From NCBI RefSeq assembly GCF_004795895.1, contig NZ_CP039250.1, positions 3,286,001 through 3,350,000 of the forward strand: 64,000 bases of DNA, read 5' to 3'. The notes beneath the pieces are model-generated. The model saw nothing but the letters and a program-made list of their open reading frames with translations. It was not told the origin of the DNA and did not search any database. Made by a program: the position numbers and the translations under genes. Of this stretch, positions 8,288 through 16,014 are shown piece by piece; positions within the stretch are counted from its first letter, which is position 1, and each line of letters begins with the position of its first letter. This DNA is from Sphingopyxis sp. PAMC25046 (GTDB taxonomy: Bacteria; Pseudomonadota; Alphaproteobacteria; Sphingomonadales; Sphingomonadaceae).

Positions 8288-8455
8288 TCAGCGGTTCTGA
8301 CGGTCGTCGCCGTCTTCGCGGTCGGCCTGCTGGCGGTCGCCTTGGTCCCGGCCGGGCTGGCGGCGCTGGCCGTCCTGTTGTTCCTGCTGGCGGTCCTGAC
8401 CCGGTGCCTGGCCAGGGTTTTGATTGGGTTGGCTGCCTTGCTGGTTCTGAGCCAT
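8288..8455 (-). CDS. 55-residue Gln/Asp/Arg-rich small hydrophilic protein
   Basis: Starts MAQNQQGSQPNQNPGQAPGQ and ends DREDGDDRQNR. It consists almost entirely of Q, N, G, D, R and P, with no hydrophobic core, so it is likely disordered. It is supported by AGAGGA upstream of ATG 8455, an EcfG-like promoter at 8504-8529, and a terminator right after the stop. The longer hydrophobic frame on the opposite strand is its mirror image. I do not recognise a family; the composition resembles hydrophilin-like stress proteins, which is inference. Confidence 0.68.
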   Translation of the reverse strand: MAQNQQGSQPNQNPGQAPGQDRQQEQQDGQRRQPGRDQGDRQQADREDGDDRQNR

Positions 8456-8503
8456 TTCTACATCCTCTCATGATGAAACTTGCTGGGGGGCAAGCGATCT
8501 CGA

Positions 8504-8529
8504 GACGCAGCGTCACGGCGCTTTGTTCC
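8504..8529 (-). promoter_or_regulatory. EcfG-like promoter for the Q-rich small gene
   Basis: Minus strand: GGAAC, 17 bases, CGTC, ending 49 bases before ATG 8455. One mismatch from the EcfG -10 CGTT. Confidence 0.5.
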
Positions 8530-8599
8530 GCCAAAAAAGCACCCACTTAATCCATGTTGTGCACTTTGCGAAAATTGCTCCCGCGCAAGGCAATGGCGT

Positions 8600-8624
8600 G
8601 GAACTCCCGGCCCAACGACCGGTT
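8600..8624 (+). promoter_or_regulatory. EcfG-like promoter for the CsbD-like gene
   Basis: GGAAC, 16 bases, GGTT, ending 30 bases before ATG 8654. It is divergent from the site at 8504-8529. Confidence 0.6.
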
Positions 8625-8653
8625 GCTTTCATGCCATGTCAATGGAGGAAGAA

Positions 8654-8830
8654 ATGAGCATCAAAGGCGAAGCCAAGGAAGCGGCCGGCTATGTGAAGGA
8701 AGAAGCCTATGAAAATGGCGACTCCCCCGAAAGCCGCCGTAAGGCCCAAGAAGGCCGCGATCTTCGCAACGAGGGCCGGATCGAAGACGGCAAGCCGCCG
8801 AAGACCACCACCCCCGGCACCGAGAACTGA
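8654..8830 (+). CDS. CsbD-like small stress protein (copy 1)
   Basis: 58 residues: MSIKGEAKEAAGYVKEEAYE, then a charged QEGRDLRNEGRIEDGKPPK tail ending GTEN. The N-terminal K-x-K-E-A-A-G-Y-V-K-E-E amphipathic helix resembles CsbD-family general stress proteins. The C-terminal half is not part of that domain and is nearly identical to the paralogue at 60217, differing at about eleven positions overall. GGAGGA lies ahead of ATG 8654. A stress-type promoter and a strong terminator bracket the gene, so it is probably an abundant monocistronic stress transcript. Function unknown. Confidence 0.8.
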   Translation: MSIKGEAKEAAGYVKEEAYENGDSPESRRKAQEGRDLRNEGRIEDGKPPKTTTPGTEN

Positions 8831-8871
8831 CCACCCTACCCCTCCGGGGCGCCGCCAGGCACCCCGATCCT

Positions 8872-8896
8872 GGGCCCGCTCCGGCGGGCCTTTTTT
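8872..8896 (+). terminator. Terminator after CsbD-like copy 1
   Basis: GGCCCGC / GCGGGCC stem with loop TCCG followed by six T residues. Confidence 0.85.
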
Positions 8897-8922
8897 GTTG
8901 CGCTTCACCCCGGCGCGCAGAC

Positions 8923-8946
8923 AAAAAAAAAGCGGCCGAGGGCCGC
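8923..8946 (-). terminator. Terminator after the DUF1328 gene
   Basis: On the minus strand, GCGGCC-CTC-GGCCGC is followed by nine T residues; it lies about 100 bases after the stop at 9044. Confidence 0.8.
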
Positions 8947-9043
8947 ACTTGGGTAGGGGTGCCGACATCAGAGGGGGGGCGAGGCCGGCACCCCGCTCAA
9001 GGATCGCCGGGAGGCCGGCCATCCTGAAACCTTCGTCCCTGGA

Positions 9044-9217
9044 CTAGGGCAGGGTGCGGCGCCCGCCGCGCCCAAAGAGGAAACCGACGACGAACAGCAC
9101 TGCGGCGATCACGAGAAGGATTTTCGCAAAATCTGCCGACAAGCCGGCGATGCCGCCAAAGCCCAGAAGCGCTGCAACGAGCGCGATGACCGCAAAAATG
9201 ATAGCGTAGCGGAACAT
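9044..9217 (-). CDS. DUF1328 (YtjA-type) two-helix membrane protein
   Basis: 57 residues with two transmembrane helices: [20 protein letters not shown], then [19 protein letters not shown], ending GRGGRRTLP. This is the DUF1328 pattern, including the G-F-G-G-I-A-G turn between helices. Family members are small inner-membrane proteins often induced by stress; the role is unknown. ATG 9217 follows GGGAGA at good spacing. A poly-T terminator lies downstream. Confidence 0.85.
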   Translation of the reverse strand: MFRYAIIFAVIALVAALLGFGGIAGLSADFAKILLVIAAVLFVVGFLFGRGGRRTLP

Positions 9218-9353
9218 GTCATTCTCCCTTTCAAGCGCAAGTTTCCGCTCGCCGGAACGCCGTCCCGGGCCCCGGCCTCGTCGGCCGTAGCATCATCCTG
9301 CGAGGATGAGCTTCCAACGCCAGTGTCCGGACAAAGTTCCCGCCCTGTTCGAG

Positions 9354-9378
9354 GCAACGCGTTCCCTTCTTGCACGTT
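9354..9378 (+). promoter_or_regulatory. GCAAC-type EcfG-like promoter for the OmpA-like lipoprotein
   Basis: GCAAC, 16 bases, CGTT, ending 33 bases before ATG 9411. The -10 matches EcfG exactly; the -35 has C in place of the second G. Confidence 0.5.
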
Positions 9379-9410
9379 GTCGAACGGGGGCCTCGCCGAC
9401 CGGAGTCCCA

Positions 9411-9947
9411 ATGGCGCGCTTCCTTCTTTTCCTCATGACCATCCTCGCAGCCGCCGCGGCGACCCTGTCGCTCCAGTCTTGCAAGACGCCGCCGCCCGAG
9501 CCCGAGCCGGTCGGCCCGACCACCGATCTCATCATTCTCCCCGACGGTGCGACCATGATCGCGCGCAGCGGCAGTCCCGAGCGCGCTCTTGCCGAATGGA
9601 TCGGCAGGCGCGAGGGTGAAGAAACTGTCGTCGCTCTTTCGGACGCGATGTTCAGTCCGGATCGCACCGCGCTTTCGCCGGCAGCCCTGGGCCGCACGGC
9701 GCGGTTCGCCGACATTCTGAAGGCGGCGCCCGACACGCGGATCGAACTGCGCGCCGACGAAACCGGCGGTCTTGCTGCGCGCCGCGCGGAGCAGCTCGGC
9801 CGGTTTCTGGAAGAGCGCGGTATAGTTAAGGCGCGGATCAGCCTCGCAGGCGGCGATCATGAGCCGCCGCAAAGCAACGGCCTCGAGCTGGTCGTACGGC
9901 GCCATCCGGCATCCGAACCCGCCCTTGCTCCCCGGCCCAAGCCCTAA
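9411..9947 (+). CDS. OmpA-like lipoprotein
   Basis: 178 residues. The signal peptide MARFLLFLMTILAAAAATLS ends in a lipobox LQSC, followed by a proline/glutamate linker. The C-terminal about 90 residues (ALSPAALGRTARFADILKAA, RIELRADE, ARRAEQLGRFLEERGI) follow the OmpA/MotB peptidoglycan-binding pattern, though the usual N-x-x-L-S-x-x-R-A-x-x-V is shortened. It probably sits in the outer membrane and touches the cell wall. GGAG at 9402-9405 supports the start. Confidence 0.75.
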   Translation: MARFLLFLMTILAAAAATLSLQSCKTPPPEPEPVGPTTDLIILPDGATMIARSGSPERALAEWIGRREGEETVVALSDAMFSPDRTALSPAALGRTARFADILKAAPDTRIELRADETGGLAARRAEQLGRFLEERGIVKARISLAGGDHEPPQSNGLELVVRRHPASEPALAPRPKP

Positions 9948-9992
9948 CTTTCGCGTGCGAGCCCCGATCCCCGGTTCTCGGGCACCCGATCC

Positions 9993-11045
9993 CTAAGCGA
10001 GATCTCCGGCACGTAACGGCAGCCGTATCACCGCACGCGTACCCGCTCCGCCGGAACCATTCGCACCATAGGAAAGGACCGCCTTGTGCGTGCGCCCAAG
10101 CGCCTCGATCAGGCGCGTTCCGAGACCCGTTCCCTTGACCGCGCCATTGGCGGGCATGCCGACCCCGTCATCCTCGACCGCAAGCTCGAGGAGGCCATCA
10201 TCCTGCTGCCGGAGAATGATGCGGATGGTCCCGCTCTCGGCATCCCCATAGGCATATTTGCAGGCGTTGTTCACCCACTCATTGGTAATCATGCCGAGCG
10301 CGACCGCCTTGTCCGTGCACAGCTTCACCGGGTCCGCGGCGACCTCGATATCGCGGCGTGCCGATCCATTCGACCAGCTCGCGCCGAGATCGGAAGCGAG
10401 GCCCGAAAGATAATCGTCCATCGCGACATATTCGACGTCGTCGGTTGTATAGAGTCGGCGATTGACCTCCGCGATCGTCGCGATCCGCGCCTGCGTCTTC
10501 TGCAACGTCTCGCGCGCGGCACTGTCCCCGAGGGTCTTCGCCTGAAGCGCTATGAAGGACATCACCATCTGCAGATTGTTCGCGACCCGGTGATTGACCT
10601 CTTTCAGCAGGGCCTCGAGCCGCGCATTGCTGGCTCGAAGCTCCTCTTCGGCGCGCTCGCGCTCGCGCCGCAGTTCGGCACGCTCGAGCACCGCCCCAAA
10701 GCTGTTCGCAAGCAGGTCGAAGAAATCTTCGCCCACCGACTTCACCACATAATCATCGGCGCCCGATTTTAACGCCGCGACCGCGATGCGGCTTTCCTCG
10801 GATCCGGTGACATAGACGATCGGCGGGCAATCCGGCAGCGCGCGCAGCGCCTCCAGCGTCGCGAGTCCGTCCTGCCCCGGCATATAGTGGTCGACAGCGA
10901 TAAGGTCGAAACAGCCTTCCTGCGTCATCGCGACGCCCTCGGGGCCGTTCGCCGCCAGGCTGACTTCGAAACCCTTGCGGGTGAGCGCACGCGAAACGAG
11001 GCGCCTTATGCCGTCATCGTCGTCGATATAAAGAATGTGGGGCAA
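9993..11045 (-). CDS. Receiver plus HisKA_2-type histidine kinase (reverse hybrid)
   Basis: 350 residues. Residues 1-120 are a receiver domain (HILYIDDDDGIRRLVSRAL; phospho-acceptor Asp in AVDHYMPGQDG; conserved Lys in DDYVVKS). A coiled coil leads to a HisKA_2 dimerisation domain with the phospho-histidine in LKEVNHRVANNLQMVMSFI. A HATPase_c domain follows (EWVNNACKYAY, VEDDGVGMPANG, GTGLGTRLIEAL). With the receiver first, it probably takes a phosphoryl signal from the upstream kinase and relays it onward. The TTG start at 11045 has GAGG six bases ahead. It is the last gene of a three-gene operon with the genes at 11053 and 11492. Confidence 0.88.
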   Translation of the reverse strand: MPHILYIDDDDGIRRLVSRALTRKGFEVSLAANGPEGVAMTQEGCFDLIAVDHYMPGQDGLATLEALRALPDCPPIVYVTGSEESRIAVAALKSGADDYVVKSVGEDFFDLLANSFGAVLERAELRRERERAEEELRASNARLEALLKEVNHRVANNLQMVMSFIALQAKTLGDSAARETLQKTQARIATIAEVNRRLYTTDDVEYVAMDDYLSGLASDLGASWSNGSARRDIEVAADPVKLCTDKAVALGMITNEWVNNACKYAYGDAESGTIRIILRQQDDGLLELAVEDDGVGMPANGAVKGTGLGTRLIEALGRTHKAVLSYGANGSGGAGTRAVIRLPLRAGDLA

Positions 11046-11052
11046 GCAAGCC

Positions 11053-11499
11053 TCAGGCGGGATCGGGATCGGGGACCTGGATCACCGACAGGAAGAGACC
11101 GAGCTGGCGGATCGCATCGGCGAAATTCTCGTAATTCACCGGCTTGGTGATATAGACGTTGCAGCCGAGGTCATAGCAGCGTTGGATTTCGACCTTGTCG
11201 TCGGTCGTCGTCAGCACGACCACCGGTGTGCGACGCAGCGGACTGTCGTCGGCCTTGATCTTGGCGAGAATATCGGTCCCGCTCATGTCGGGGAGGTTGA
11301 GGTCGAGGAGGATCAGCGCCGGGCCGTTGCGCACCGGACCGTCCTCGGCATCGTAAAGAAATGCGAGAGCCGAGGTCCCGTCCATGAAATGATGGATGGT
11401 GTTCGAGATGCCGGCGCGCCGAATATTTTTCTCGATGAGGCGCGCATGGCCCTCGTCGTCCTCGATCATCACGATATTGACGGGCTGCTGGTCAGGCAT
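11053..11499 (-). CDS. Single-domain response regulator (Rcp1-like receiver)
   Basis: 148 residues, receiver domain only. Acidic pocket NIVMIEDDEGHARLIEKNI, phospho-acceptor Asp in ALILLDLNLPDMSGTDIL, Thr in VVVLTTTDD and Lys in VYITKPVNYENF. The length and the VLTTT-DD-x-x-E segment are typical of Rcp1-type regulators that pair with phytochrome or CHASE kinases. It overlaps the upstream kinase gene by eight bases and ends eight bases before the reverse-hybrid kinase gene, so it is likely the phosphate shuttle between the two. Confidence 0.9.
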   Translation of the reverse strand: MPDQQPVNIVMIEDDEGHARLIEKNIRRAGISNTIHHFMDGTSALAFLYDAEDGPVRNGPALILLDLNLPDMSGTDILAKIKADDSPLRRTPVVVLTTTDDKVEIQRCYDLGCNVYITKPVNYENFADAIRQLGLFLSVIQVPDPDPA

Positions 11500-12994
11500 C
11501 TTCTTCTCCGCTTTGCCATTCGACAGGCAGGATCAACCGGAAGGTGGATCCTGCACCCAATTCCGATCGGACTTCGATAAAGCCGCCGAGGCGATATGCG
11601 AGCGCCCTTGCGTGCGCAAGCCCGATCCCCTCGCCCGGCTGATCCTGTGCGCCCGAGCGCCGAAACAGATCGAAGATGCGCTCATGATCGCGGGGCTCGA
11701 TACCGCGGCCATTGTCGGCAACCGAAACCCAGGCACGGCCATGCTCGCTGCCGCCCGCCACTTCGATCGATCCGGGCCGACCGGGCTGCAAATATTTGAG
11801 GGCATTTTCGATGAGGTTCGAAAGGATTTGCTCGACCGCGACACGATCGTTGACGATCCTGGGGAGCTCGCCGACACGTAATGCGGTTCCGGTTTCGTCG
11901 ATGCGGTGCTGCAGGCTGGCGACGACGCCCGCGACGAGTTCGCCAAGATCGAGCGGCTCGGGTGCGAGTGTTCGGCGCCCCTGCCGCGACAGGTTGAGGA
12001 TGGCGTTGATCAGCCGGTCCATCTTCTGCGTGGAGGAGCGGATGAAGCCGATCGCTTCGGGCAGGTCTTCCTCGATTGCCAGCCGCGTCGTGGTATCGGG
12101 TGCAGTCCAGCCGCTCTCGTCGCTCTTCGCGACATAGCCAGCGATCGCCTGGCGCGCCGTTTCGAGTTCGGCGGTAAAGCCCATGACGTTGACAAGCGGC
12201 GAGCGGAGGTCGTGGCTGACGATATATGCAAAGCGCTGAATCTCGGCGTTGGCCCGCTTGAGTTCACCCGTGCGCGCATCGACAAGCTGCTCGAGCCCCT
12301 CGTTGAGATATCGAAGCTCGGCTCGCGAGGCACGAAGCTCGGCAAGATTGCGGCGAACCAGCCACAAGGTCGCTATTGCCACCGAAAGAATGAGGAGCCC
12401 CGTTGCGACAAACACCGCGCCGAACAGGCGCCGCGTATCGCGCTGCTGCGCCTCGCGGGAGCGAAGGAGACCGACTTCCTCGGCCACCATCGTTTCGACG
12501 ATTCGCCGCATTTCTCGGATCCGAAGCACCGCTGGATCGTCCATGAAACCCGAGATCATTTCGCTGCGGGCGGCGCCCGACAGCGCAAGCGCCTTCTGCC
12601 GGTAGTCCGCATAATCGTCCATCAGCACGCGGAGCCTCGACACGCGCTCGCGCTGCTCGGGATTGTCGGCGACAAGCCCCTCGAGTTCGGCGAGCCTCGT
12701 CCGCGCGGTCGCTTCGGTGTCGTCGATGAGGCGCGCAAATGCCGCGCTGCCGGTCAGCAGCTGGCCGCGCCGCGCCGTCTCCATGCGCTCGATCGCGCTT
12801 GCAAAGGCGCCGAGGCTTGCCTCGACCGAAAGCGTATGCGCAACAAGCTCGGCGTCCGCCTCATTCTGGCGCTGCACCCAAAAGGCGGTGGCGGCCGCCG
12901 CGATGAGCGCAGCAAAGCCGAGAGCGAGCATCGCGAAGATCAGCCTGTTGGCGCGCGCGTCGCGCCCAAGCGCCCCGATTCTGGCCGATTCCAT
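11492..12994 (-). CDS. CHASE3-domain sensor histidine kinase
   Basis: 500 residues. A transmembrane helix (LIFAMLALGFAALIAAAATA) and a second near residue 200 (FGAVFVATGLLILSVAIAT) bracket a periplasmic, helical CHASE3 sensor with RMETARRGQLLTG. A coiled coil leads to HisKA (FAYIVSHDLRSPLVNVMGF) and HATPase_c (ILSNLIENALKYL, DNGRGIEPRDHERIFDLF, GIGLAHARALA). Signals sensed by CHASE3 are unknown. ATG 12994 follows a purine-rich GGGAAGAGGGGG. It is the first gene of the operon. Confidence 0.9.
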   Translation of the reverse strand: MESARIGALGRDARANRLIFAMLALGFAALIAAAATAFWVQRQNEADAELVAHTLSVEASLGAFASAIERMETARRGQLLTGSAAFARLIDDTEATARTRLAELEGLVADNPEQRERVSRLRVLMDDYADYRQKALALSGAARSEMISGFMDDPAVLRIREMRRIVETMVAEEVGLLRSREAQQRDTRRLFGAVFVATGLLILSVAIATLWLVRRNLAELRASRAELRYLNEGLEQLVDARTGELKRANAEIQRFAYIVSHDLRSPLVNVMGFTAELETARQAIAGYVAKSDESGWTAPDTTTRLAIEEDLPEAIGFIRSSTQKMDRLINAILNLSRQGRRTLAPEPLDLGELVAGVVASLQHRIDETGTALRVGELPRIVNDRVAVEQILSNLIENALKYLQPGRPGSIEVAGGSEHGRAWVSVADNGRGIEPRDHERIFDLFRRSGAQDQPGEGIGLAHARALAYRLGGFIEVRSELGAGSTFRLILPVEWQSGEEDA

Positions 12995-13261
12995 AACCCC
13001 CTCTTCCCGGCAGCCAACCGTATCGGACCGCGTGCCGGTCATGGCAAGCGCGGCGCCGGGCCGCAAGGCCCGCGCCGCGCAAGCGACATCGTCGCAAGCG
13101 GCATCCTTTTCAGACTTCGGGTCGTTTGAGCAAGAACCTAAGTTAAGAGGATGAAGACCGCATATGAATGAGGGGTTCGCCGCTGCACGGCCAATCTTGG
13201 TGCTCTCACGGAGAGGACAGGAGAGTCTAAGCCGCGGCAGCGCCTTCGGGGGGGCGGGGCG

Positions 13262-13948
13262 TTGAATCTGATCGCCCCGGAGCTGTTGTGGCCCATAGCG
13301 GGCTCGATCCTTGCCGGTGCCGCCATCGGCGCCGAGCGCGAATATCGCGCAAGCCCGGCTGGTCTTCGGACTCATATTCTTGTCGCACTTTCCTGCTGCC
13401 TACTCATGCTGTCTGCGGTGCACCAGATGGCCTGGCTAAACGATGCCCCGCTCGAGGTGATCCGCATCGATCCGGTGCGCATGGCGCACGGAATCTTGAC
13501 GGGCATCGGCTTTCTGTGCGGCGGCGTCATCTTTCGCGAGGGGTTCAACGTGCGCGGCCTAACGACCGCCGCCTCGCTGTGGACGACCGCGACGCTCGGC
13601 ATGCTCTTCGGCATCGGTTTCTATGAACTCGCGATTTTCGGCGGCGGCGCCACCCTTCTCGTCCTCGCCGCGGTCGCGGTGACGGAACGCTGGGCGCCGC
13701 AGCGGCGCATCGCGCATATCAAGCTGACGCTGCGCCGCGACGCGCCGGTAACGCTCGCGGCGTTTGAAGCCATGCTGACGCGGCACCGACTGAAGGCGAT
13801 CACGATGGACCAGCGGCTGGAGGGCGATGCGCGCGGCTTCGGCGCTATCGTCGATGGCTATAGCGAAGAGCGGGCGCAGGCGCTCGGATCGGAATGGACC
13901 GCCGACGAGGCGGTCACCGCCTTCGCCATCCGGCCCCAGCAGGCGTGA
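13262..13948 (+). CDS. MgtC/SapB family membrane protein
   Basis: 228 residues. The N-terminal half is the MgtC/SapB membrane domain: GSILAGAAIGAEREYRA, GLRTHILVALSCCLLML, ARMAHGILTGIGFLCGGV-type segment and GLTTAASLWTTATLGM. The C-terminal soluble region (RRIAHIKLTLRRDAP onward) is a small ACT-like domain. Relatives are linked to magnesium limitation and acid tolerance. The start is TTG 13262 after a G-rich stretch. Downstream is a CDF metal transporter, so metal homeostasis is a reasonable shared theme. Confidence 0.88.
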   Translation: MNLIAPELLWPIAGSILAGAAIGAEREYRASPAGLRTHILVALSCCLLMLSAVHQMAWLNDAPLEVIRIDPVRMAHGILTGIGFLCGGVIFREGFNVRGLTTAASLWTTATLGMLFGIGFYELAIFGGGATLLVLAAVAVTERWAPQRRIAHIKLTLRRDAPVTLAAFEAMLTRHRLKAITMDQRLEGDARGFGAIVDGYSEERAQALGSEWTADEAVTAFAIRPQQA

Positions 13949-14024
13949 TGCCCGTCGCCGCTCACCCTCCATTGCGCGCCGGCCTGGCGATCGCGGCGCA
14001 CATCGCCGAATGCTCGAGCGCAGC

Positions 14025-14990
14025 ATGAGCCGGAGCGCGGTCCAGCATATCAAGACGAACGTCGTGCTTTACGGGGCATTGTTTGCGAATCTCGGCATAG
14101 CGGTCGCGAAATTCATCGCCGCTGCAATCAGCGGTTCGTCCTCGATGCTTTCCGAAGGCGTTCACTCGCTCGTCGACAGCGGCAACCAGGTTCTTCTGCT
14201 CTACGGACAGGCCAAATCGGCAAAGCCGCCCGATGGCAAACACCCCTTCGGATATGGCCGCGAACTTTATTTCTGGGCTTTTGTCGTCGCCATCCTGATA
14301 TTCGCGATCGGTGCGGGCGTGTCGCTCTACGAGGGCGTCGCGCATATCCGGCGGCCCGAGCCGCTCCGCGATCCCACCATCAATTATGTCGTGCTTGGCA
14401 TCGCCTTCTTCCTCGAAGGAGCGTCCTGGTTCATCGCGGTCCGCGAGTTCGATCGGCGCCGCGGCGGTCAGAGCTGGTGGAAGGCGGTTCGCCGCTCGAA
14501 GGATCCGGCTGGATTTATCGTGCTCTTCGAGGATAGCGCGGCGCTGGCCGGCCTCGTCATCGCCGCCATCGGCGTCTACGCCAGCCACGCCGTTGGCGAT
14601 CCAAGGATCGATGGCGCGGCTTCGATCGCTATCGGACTGGTGCTCGCTGCGGTTGCGGTCCTGCTGGCGCGCGAGGCAAAGGGCCTCCTCATCGGCGAAA
14701 GCGCGGACCCCGAACTGACCGCGCAGATTTGGGAGATCGTCGAAGCGAGACCCGAGATCAGTTGGGTCAACCATGTCCGGACGATCCATACGGCCCCGGA
14801 GGCGATCTTCGTGGCGGTCAGCGCCGATTTCGTCGACAGCCTCACCCTGGGCGAAGGCGAAACCCTCATCGAGGAGATCGAGGCATCGCTTCGCGCGGCC
14901 ATCCCGTCGCTGAGTTCGATCTACATCCGCCCCGAGAAGCGTGCCGATGCTCTCGTACATTCGCCGCCGCAGGCACTCGGGACTCGATAA
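14025..14990 (+). CDS. Cation diffusion facilitator family transporter
   Basis: 321 residues. The N-terminal helices hold NVVLYGALFANLGIAVAKF, GSSSMLSEGVHSLVDSGNQ (the metal-site HxxxD, here H-S-L-V-D) and KHPFGYGRELYFWAF. The second metal site FEDSAALAGLVIAAIGVYAS, then DGAASIAIGLVLA, completes the CDF layout. The C-terminal cytoplasmic domain has VNHVRTIHTAPEAIFVAV. CDF proteins export Zn, Co, Mn or Fe by proton antiport; the metal here is undetermined. Start 14025 is preferred over ATG 14010. Confidence 0.9.
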   Translation: MSRSAVQHIKTNVVLYGALFANLGIAVAKFIAAAISGSSSMLSEGVHSLVDSGNQVLLLYGQAKSAKPPDGKHPFGYGRELYFWAFVVAILIFAIGAGVSLYEGVAHIRRPEPLRDPTINYVVLGIAFFLEGASWFIAVREFDRRRGGQSWWKAVRRSKDPAGFIVLFEDSAALAGLVIAAIGVYASHAVGDPRIDGAASIAIGLVLAAVAVLLAREAKGLLIGESADPELTAQIWEIVEARPEISWVNHVRTIHTAPEAIFVAVSADFVDSLTLGEGETLIEEIEASLRAAIPSLSSIYIRPEKRADALVHSPPQALGTR

Positions 14991-15094
14991 GGCTGGAAGG
15001 AAACCCCCACATTTTCCGCGATCGGGGTTAATGCAGCTGTCTCGGGCACTGATCGCCCGCCAAGCGGCAGCGTGACCAGCGCCTGCCCCCCACC

Positions 15095-15325
15095 CTATCG
15101 GCTCGGGACCTCATTGGCGGGCGGCGGCACCGCATTGGACGAATAACAGCCAAGCCGCTCGATGCGCTCACGGCATTCTGCGATCCGGCCGTCGAGCGCT
15201 GCGGTCGCGGCGGCGGCGGAGTTGCCGTCGAGCGAAAGAATTCCATCCTCGAGGTCGGCGCGCAGGTCGCTCAAGAAAGCGAGTTGCTTGCGAGTGTCGT
15301 CGAGAAAGCGATCCATCACGCGCAT
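15095..15325 (-). CDS. Small helical hypothetical protein
   Basis: 76 residues beginning MRVMDRFLDDTRKQLAFLSD. Two charged amphipathic helices (LRADLEDGILSLDG, then LDGRIAECRERIERLG) suggest a coiled-coil hairpin. No membrane segment or known domain. Start is 15325, or MDRF nine bases further in. It is divergent from nothing obvious and lies between the CDF gene and another small minus-strand gene. Codon usage matches neighbours. Function unknown. Confidence 0.55.
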   Translation of the reverse strand: MRVMDRFLDDTRKQLAFLSDLRADLEDGILSLDGNSAAAATAALDGRIAECRERIERLGCYSSNAVPPPANEVPSR

Positions 15326-15364
15326 GGTCGCCCCCGCGGGGAACCGAGGCCGCGCGAGGAGGCC

Positions 15365-15556
15365 CTAGTCATAATCGCCGGGAGCCTTGCCCTGGCTCGC
15401 CTTGCTTGCGGCATCCTCTTCGGCGCGGCGGATCCGTGTCGCTTCCTCGGTTCGCTCCTTTTCGGCGCGGCTACGCCGATTGTTCAACATCGCCCAGATC
15501 AAGACCAGCGCGAGCAGGATCGGTCCGACGATCGTCATGAGAGTCCATTCCATCAT
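15365..15556 (-). CDS. Small single-pass membrane protein
   Basis: 63 residues: one N-terminal transmembrane helix, LMTIVGPILLALVLIWAML, followed by a highly charged cytoplasmic tail, SRAEKERTEEATRIRRAEED. AGGAGA precedes two tandem ATGs; the second (15553) has the better spacing. No named domain recognised. The pattern of one helix and a charged tail recurs in small stress-induced proteins of sphingomonads. Confidence 0.7.
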   Translation of the reverse strand: MMEWTLMTIVGPILLALVLIWAMLNNRRSRAEKERTEEATRIRRAEEDAASKASQGKAPGDYD

Positions 15557-15648
15557 CTTCTCCTGTGGTGGCATTCTTGCAACCGCCAGGAAGCGCAAAG
15601 GCTGCATGCCAGATGGCAACCGGGACCGAGGCACGGGATCCAGGGCAC

Positions 15649-15673
15649 GGAACTCTCACGCGCCGCACCGGTT
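15649..15673 (+). promoter_or_regulatory. EcfG-like promoter for the gene at 15702
   Basis: GGAAC, 16 bases, GGTT, ending 29 bases before ATG 15702. Confidence 0.6.
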
Positions 15674-15701
15674 ACTCGAACGGGAAAGAAGGAGACGGAT
15701 C

Positions 15702-15998
15702 ATGCCCCGCGGCGACAAGTCCAGCTATACCGACAAGCAGAAGCGCAAGGCCGAGCATATCGAGGAAGGCTATGAAAAGCGCGGCGTGAGCAAGAAAGAG
15801 GCCGAGAGCCGCGCCTGGGCCACGGTGAACAAGGAATCGGGCGGCGGCAACAAGTCGGGCTCGGGCCGCGGCAAGAAGGATACACATGAGTCCTCGCGCA
15901 AGGGCGGCCGCAAGGGCGGATCGAGCCAGAGTCACGCCGATCGCTCGGCCGCCGCGAAGAAGGGCTGGGAGACGCGCCGGCGCCGGAACAAGGACTGA
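15702..15998 (+). CDS. Basic, Gly/Lys/Ser-rich small protein, often labelled plasmid stabilisation protein
   Basis: 98 residues: MPRGDKSSYTDKQKRKAEHI, then EEGYEKRGVSKKEAESRAWA and TVNKESGGG, followed by a Lys/Gly/Ser/Arg-rich disordered tail. Close relatives are common on rhizobial and sphingomonad chromosomes. They carry the name plasmid stabilisation protein without good evidence; the high positive charge suggests nucleic acid binding. AAGGAGA precedes ATG 15702, and a stress-type promoter lies just upstream. The methyltransferase/esterase fusion begins 17 bases after its stop, so both are probably co-expressed under stress. Confidence 0.8.
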   Translation: MPRGDKSSYTDKQKRKAEHIEEGYEKRGVSKKEAESRAWATVNKESGGGNKSGSGRGKKDTHESSRKGGRKGGSSQSHADRSAAAKKGWETRRRRNKD

Positions 15999-16014
15999 GC
16001 GCAAGGAGGACGCG

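Noticed and set aside
8138..8473. 111-codon plus-strand frame with a hydrophobic C-terminus resembling membrane helices
   Set aside because: The apparent helices are the complement of Gln/Arg/Asp codons of the small gene at 8288-8455, which has its own ribosome site, promoter and terminator.
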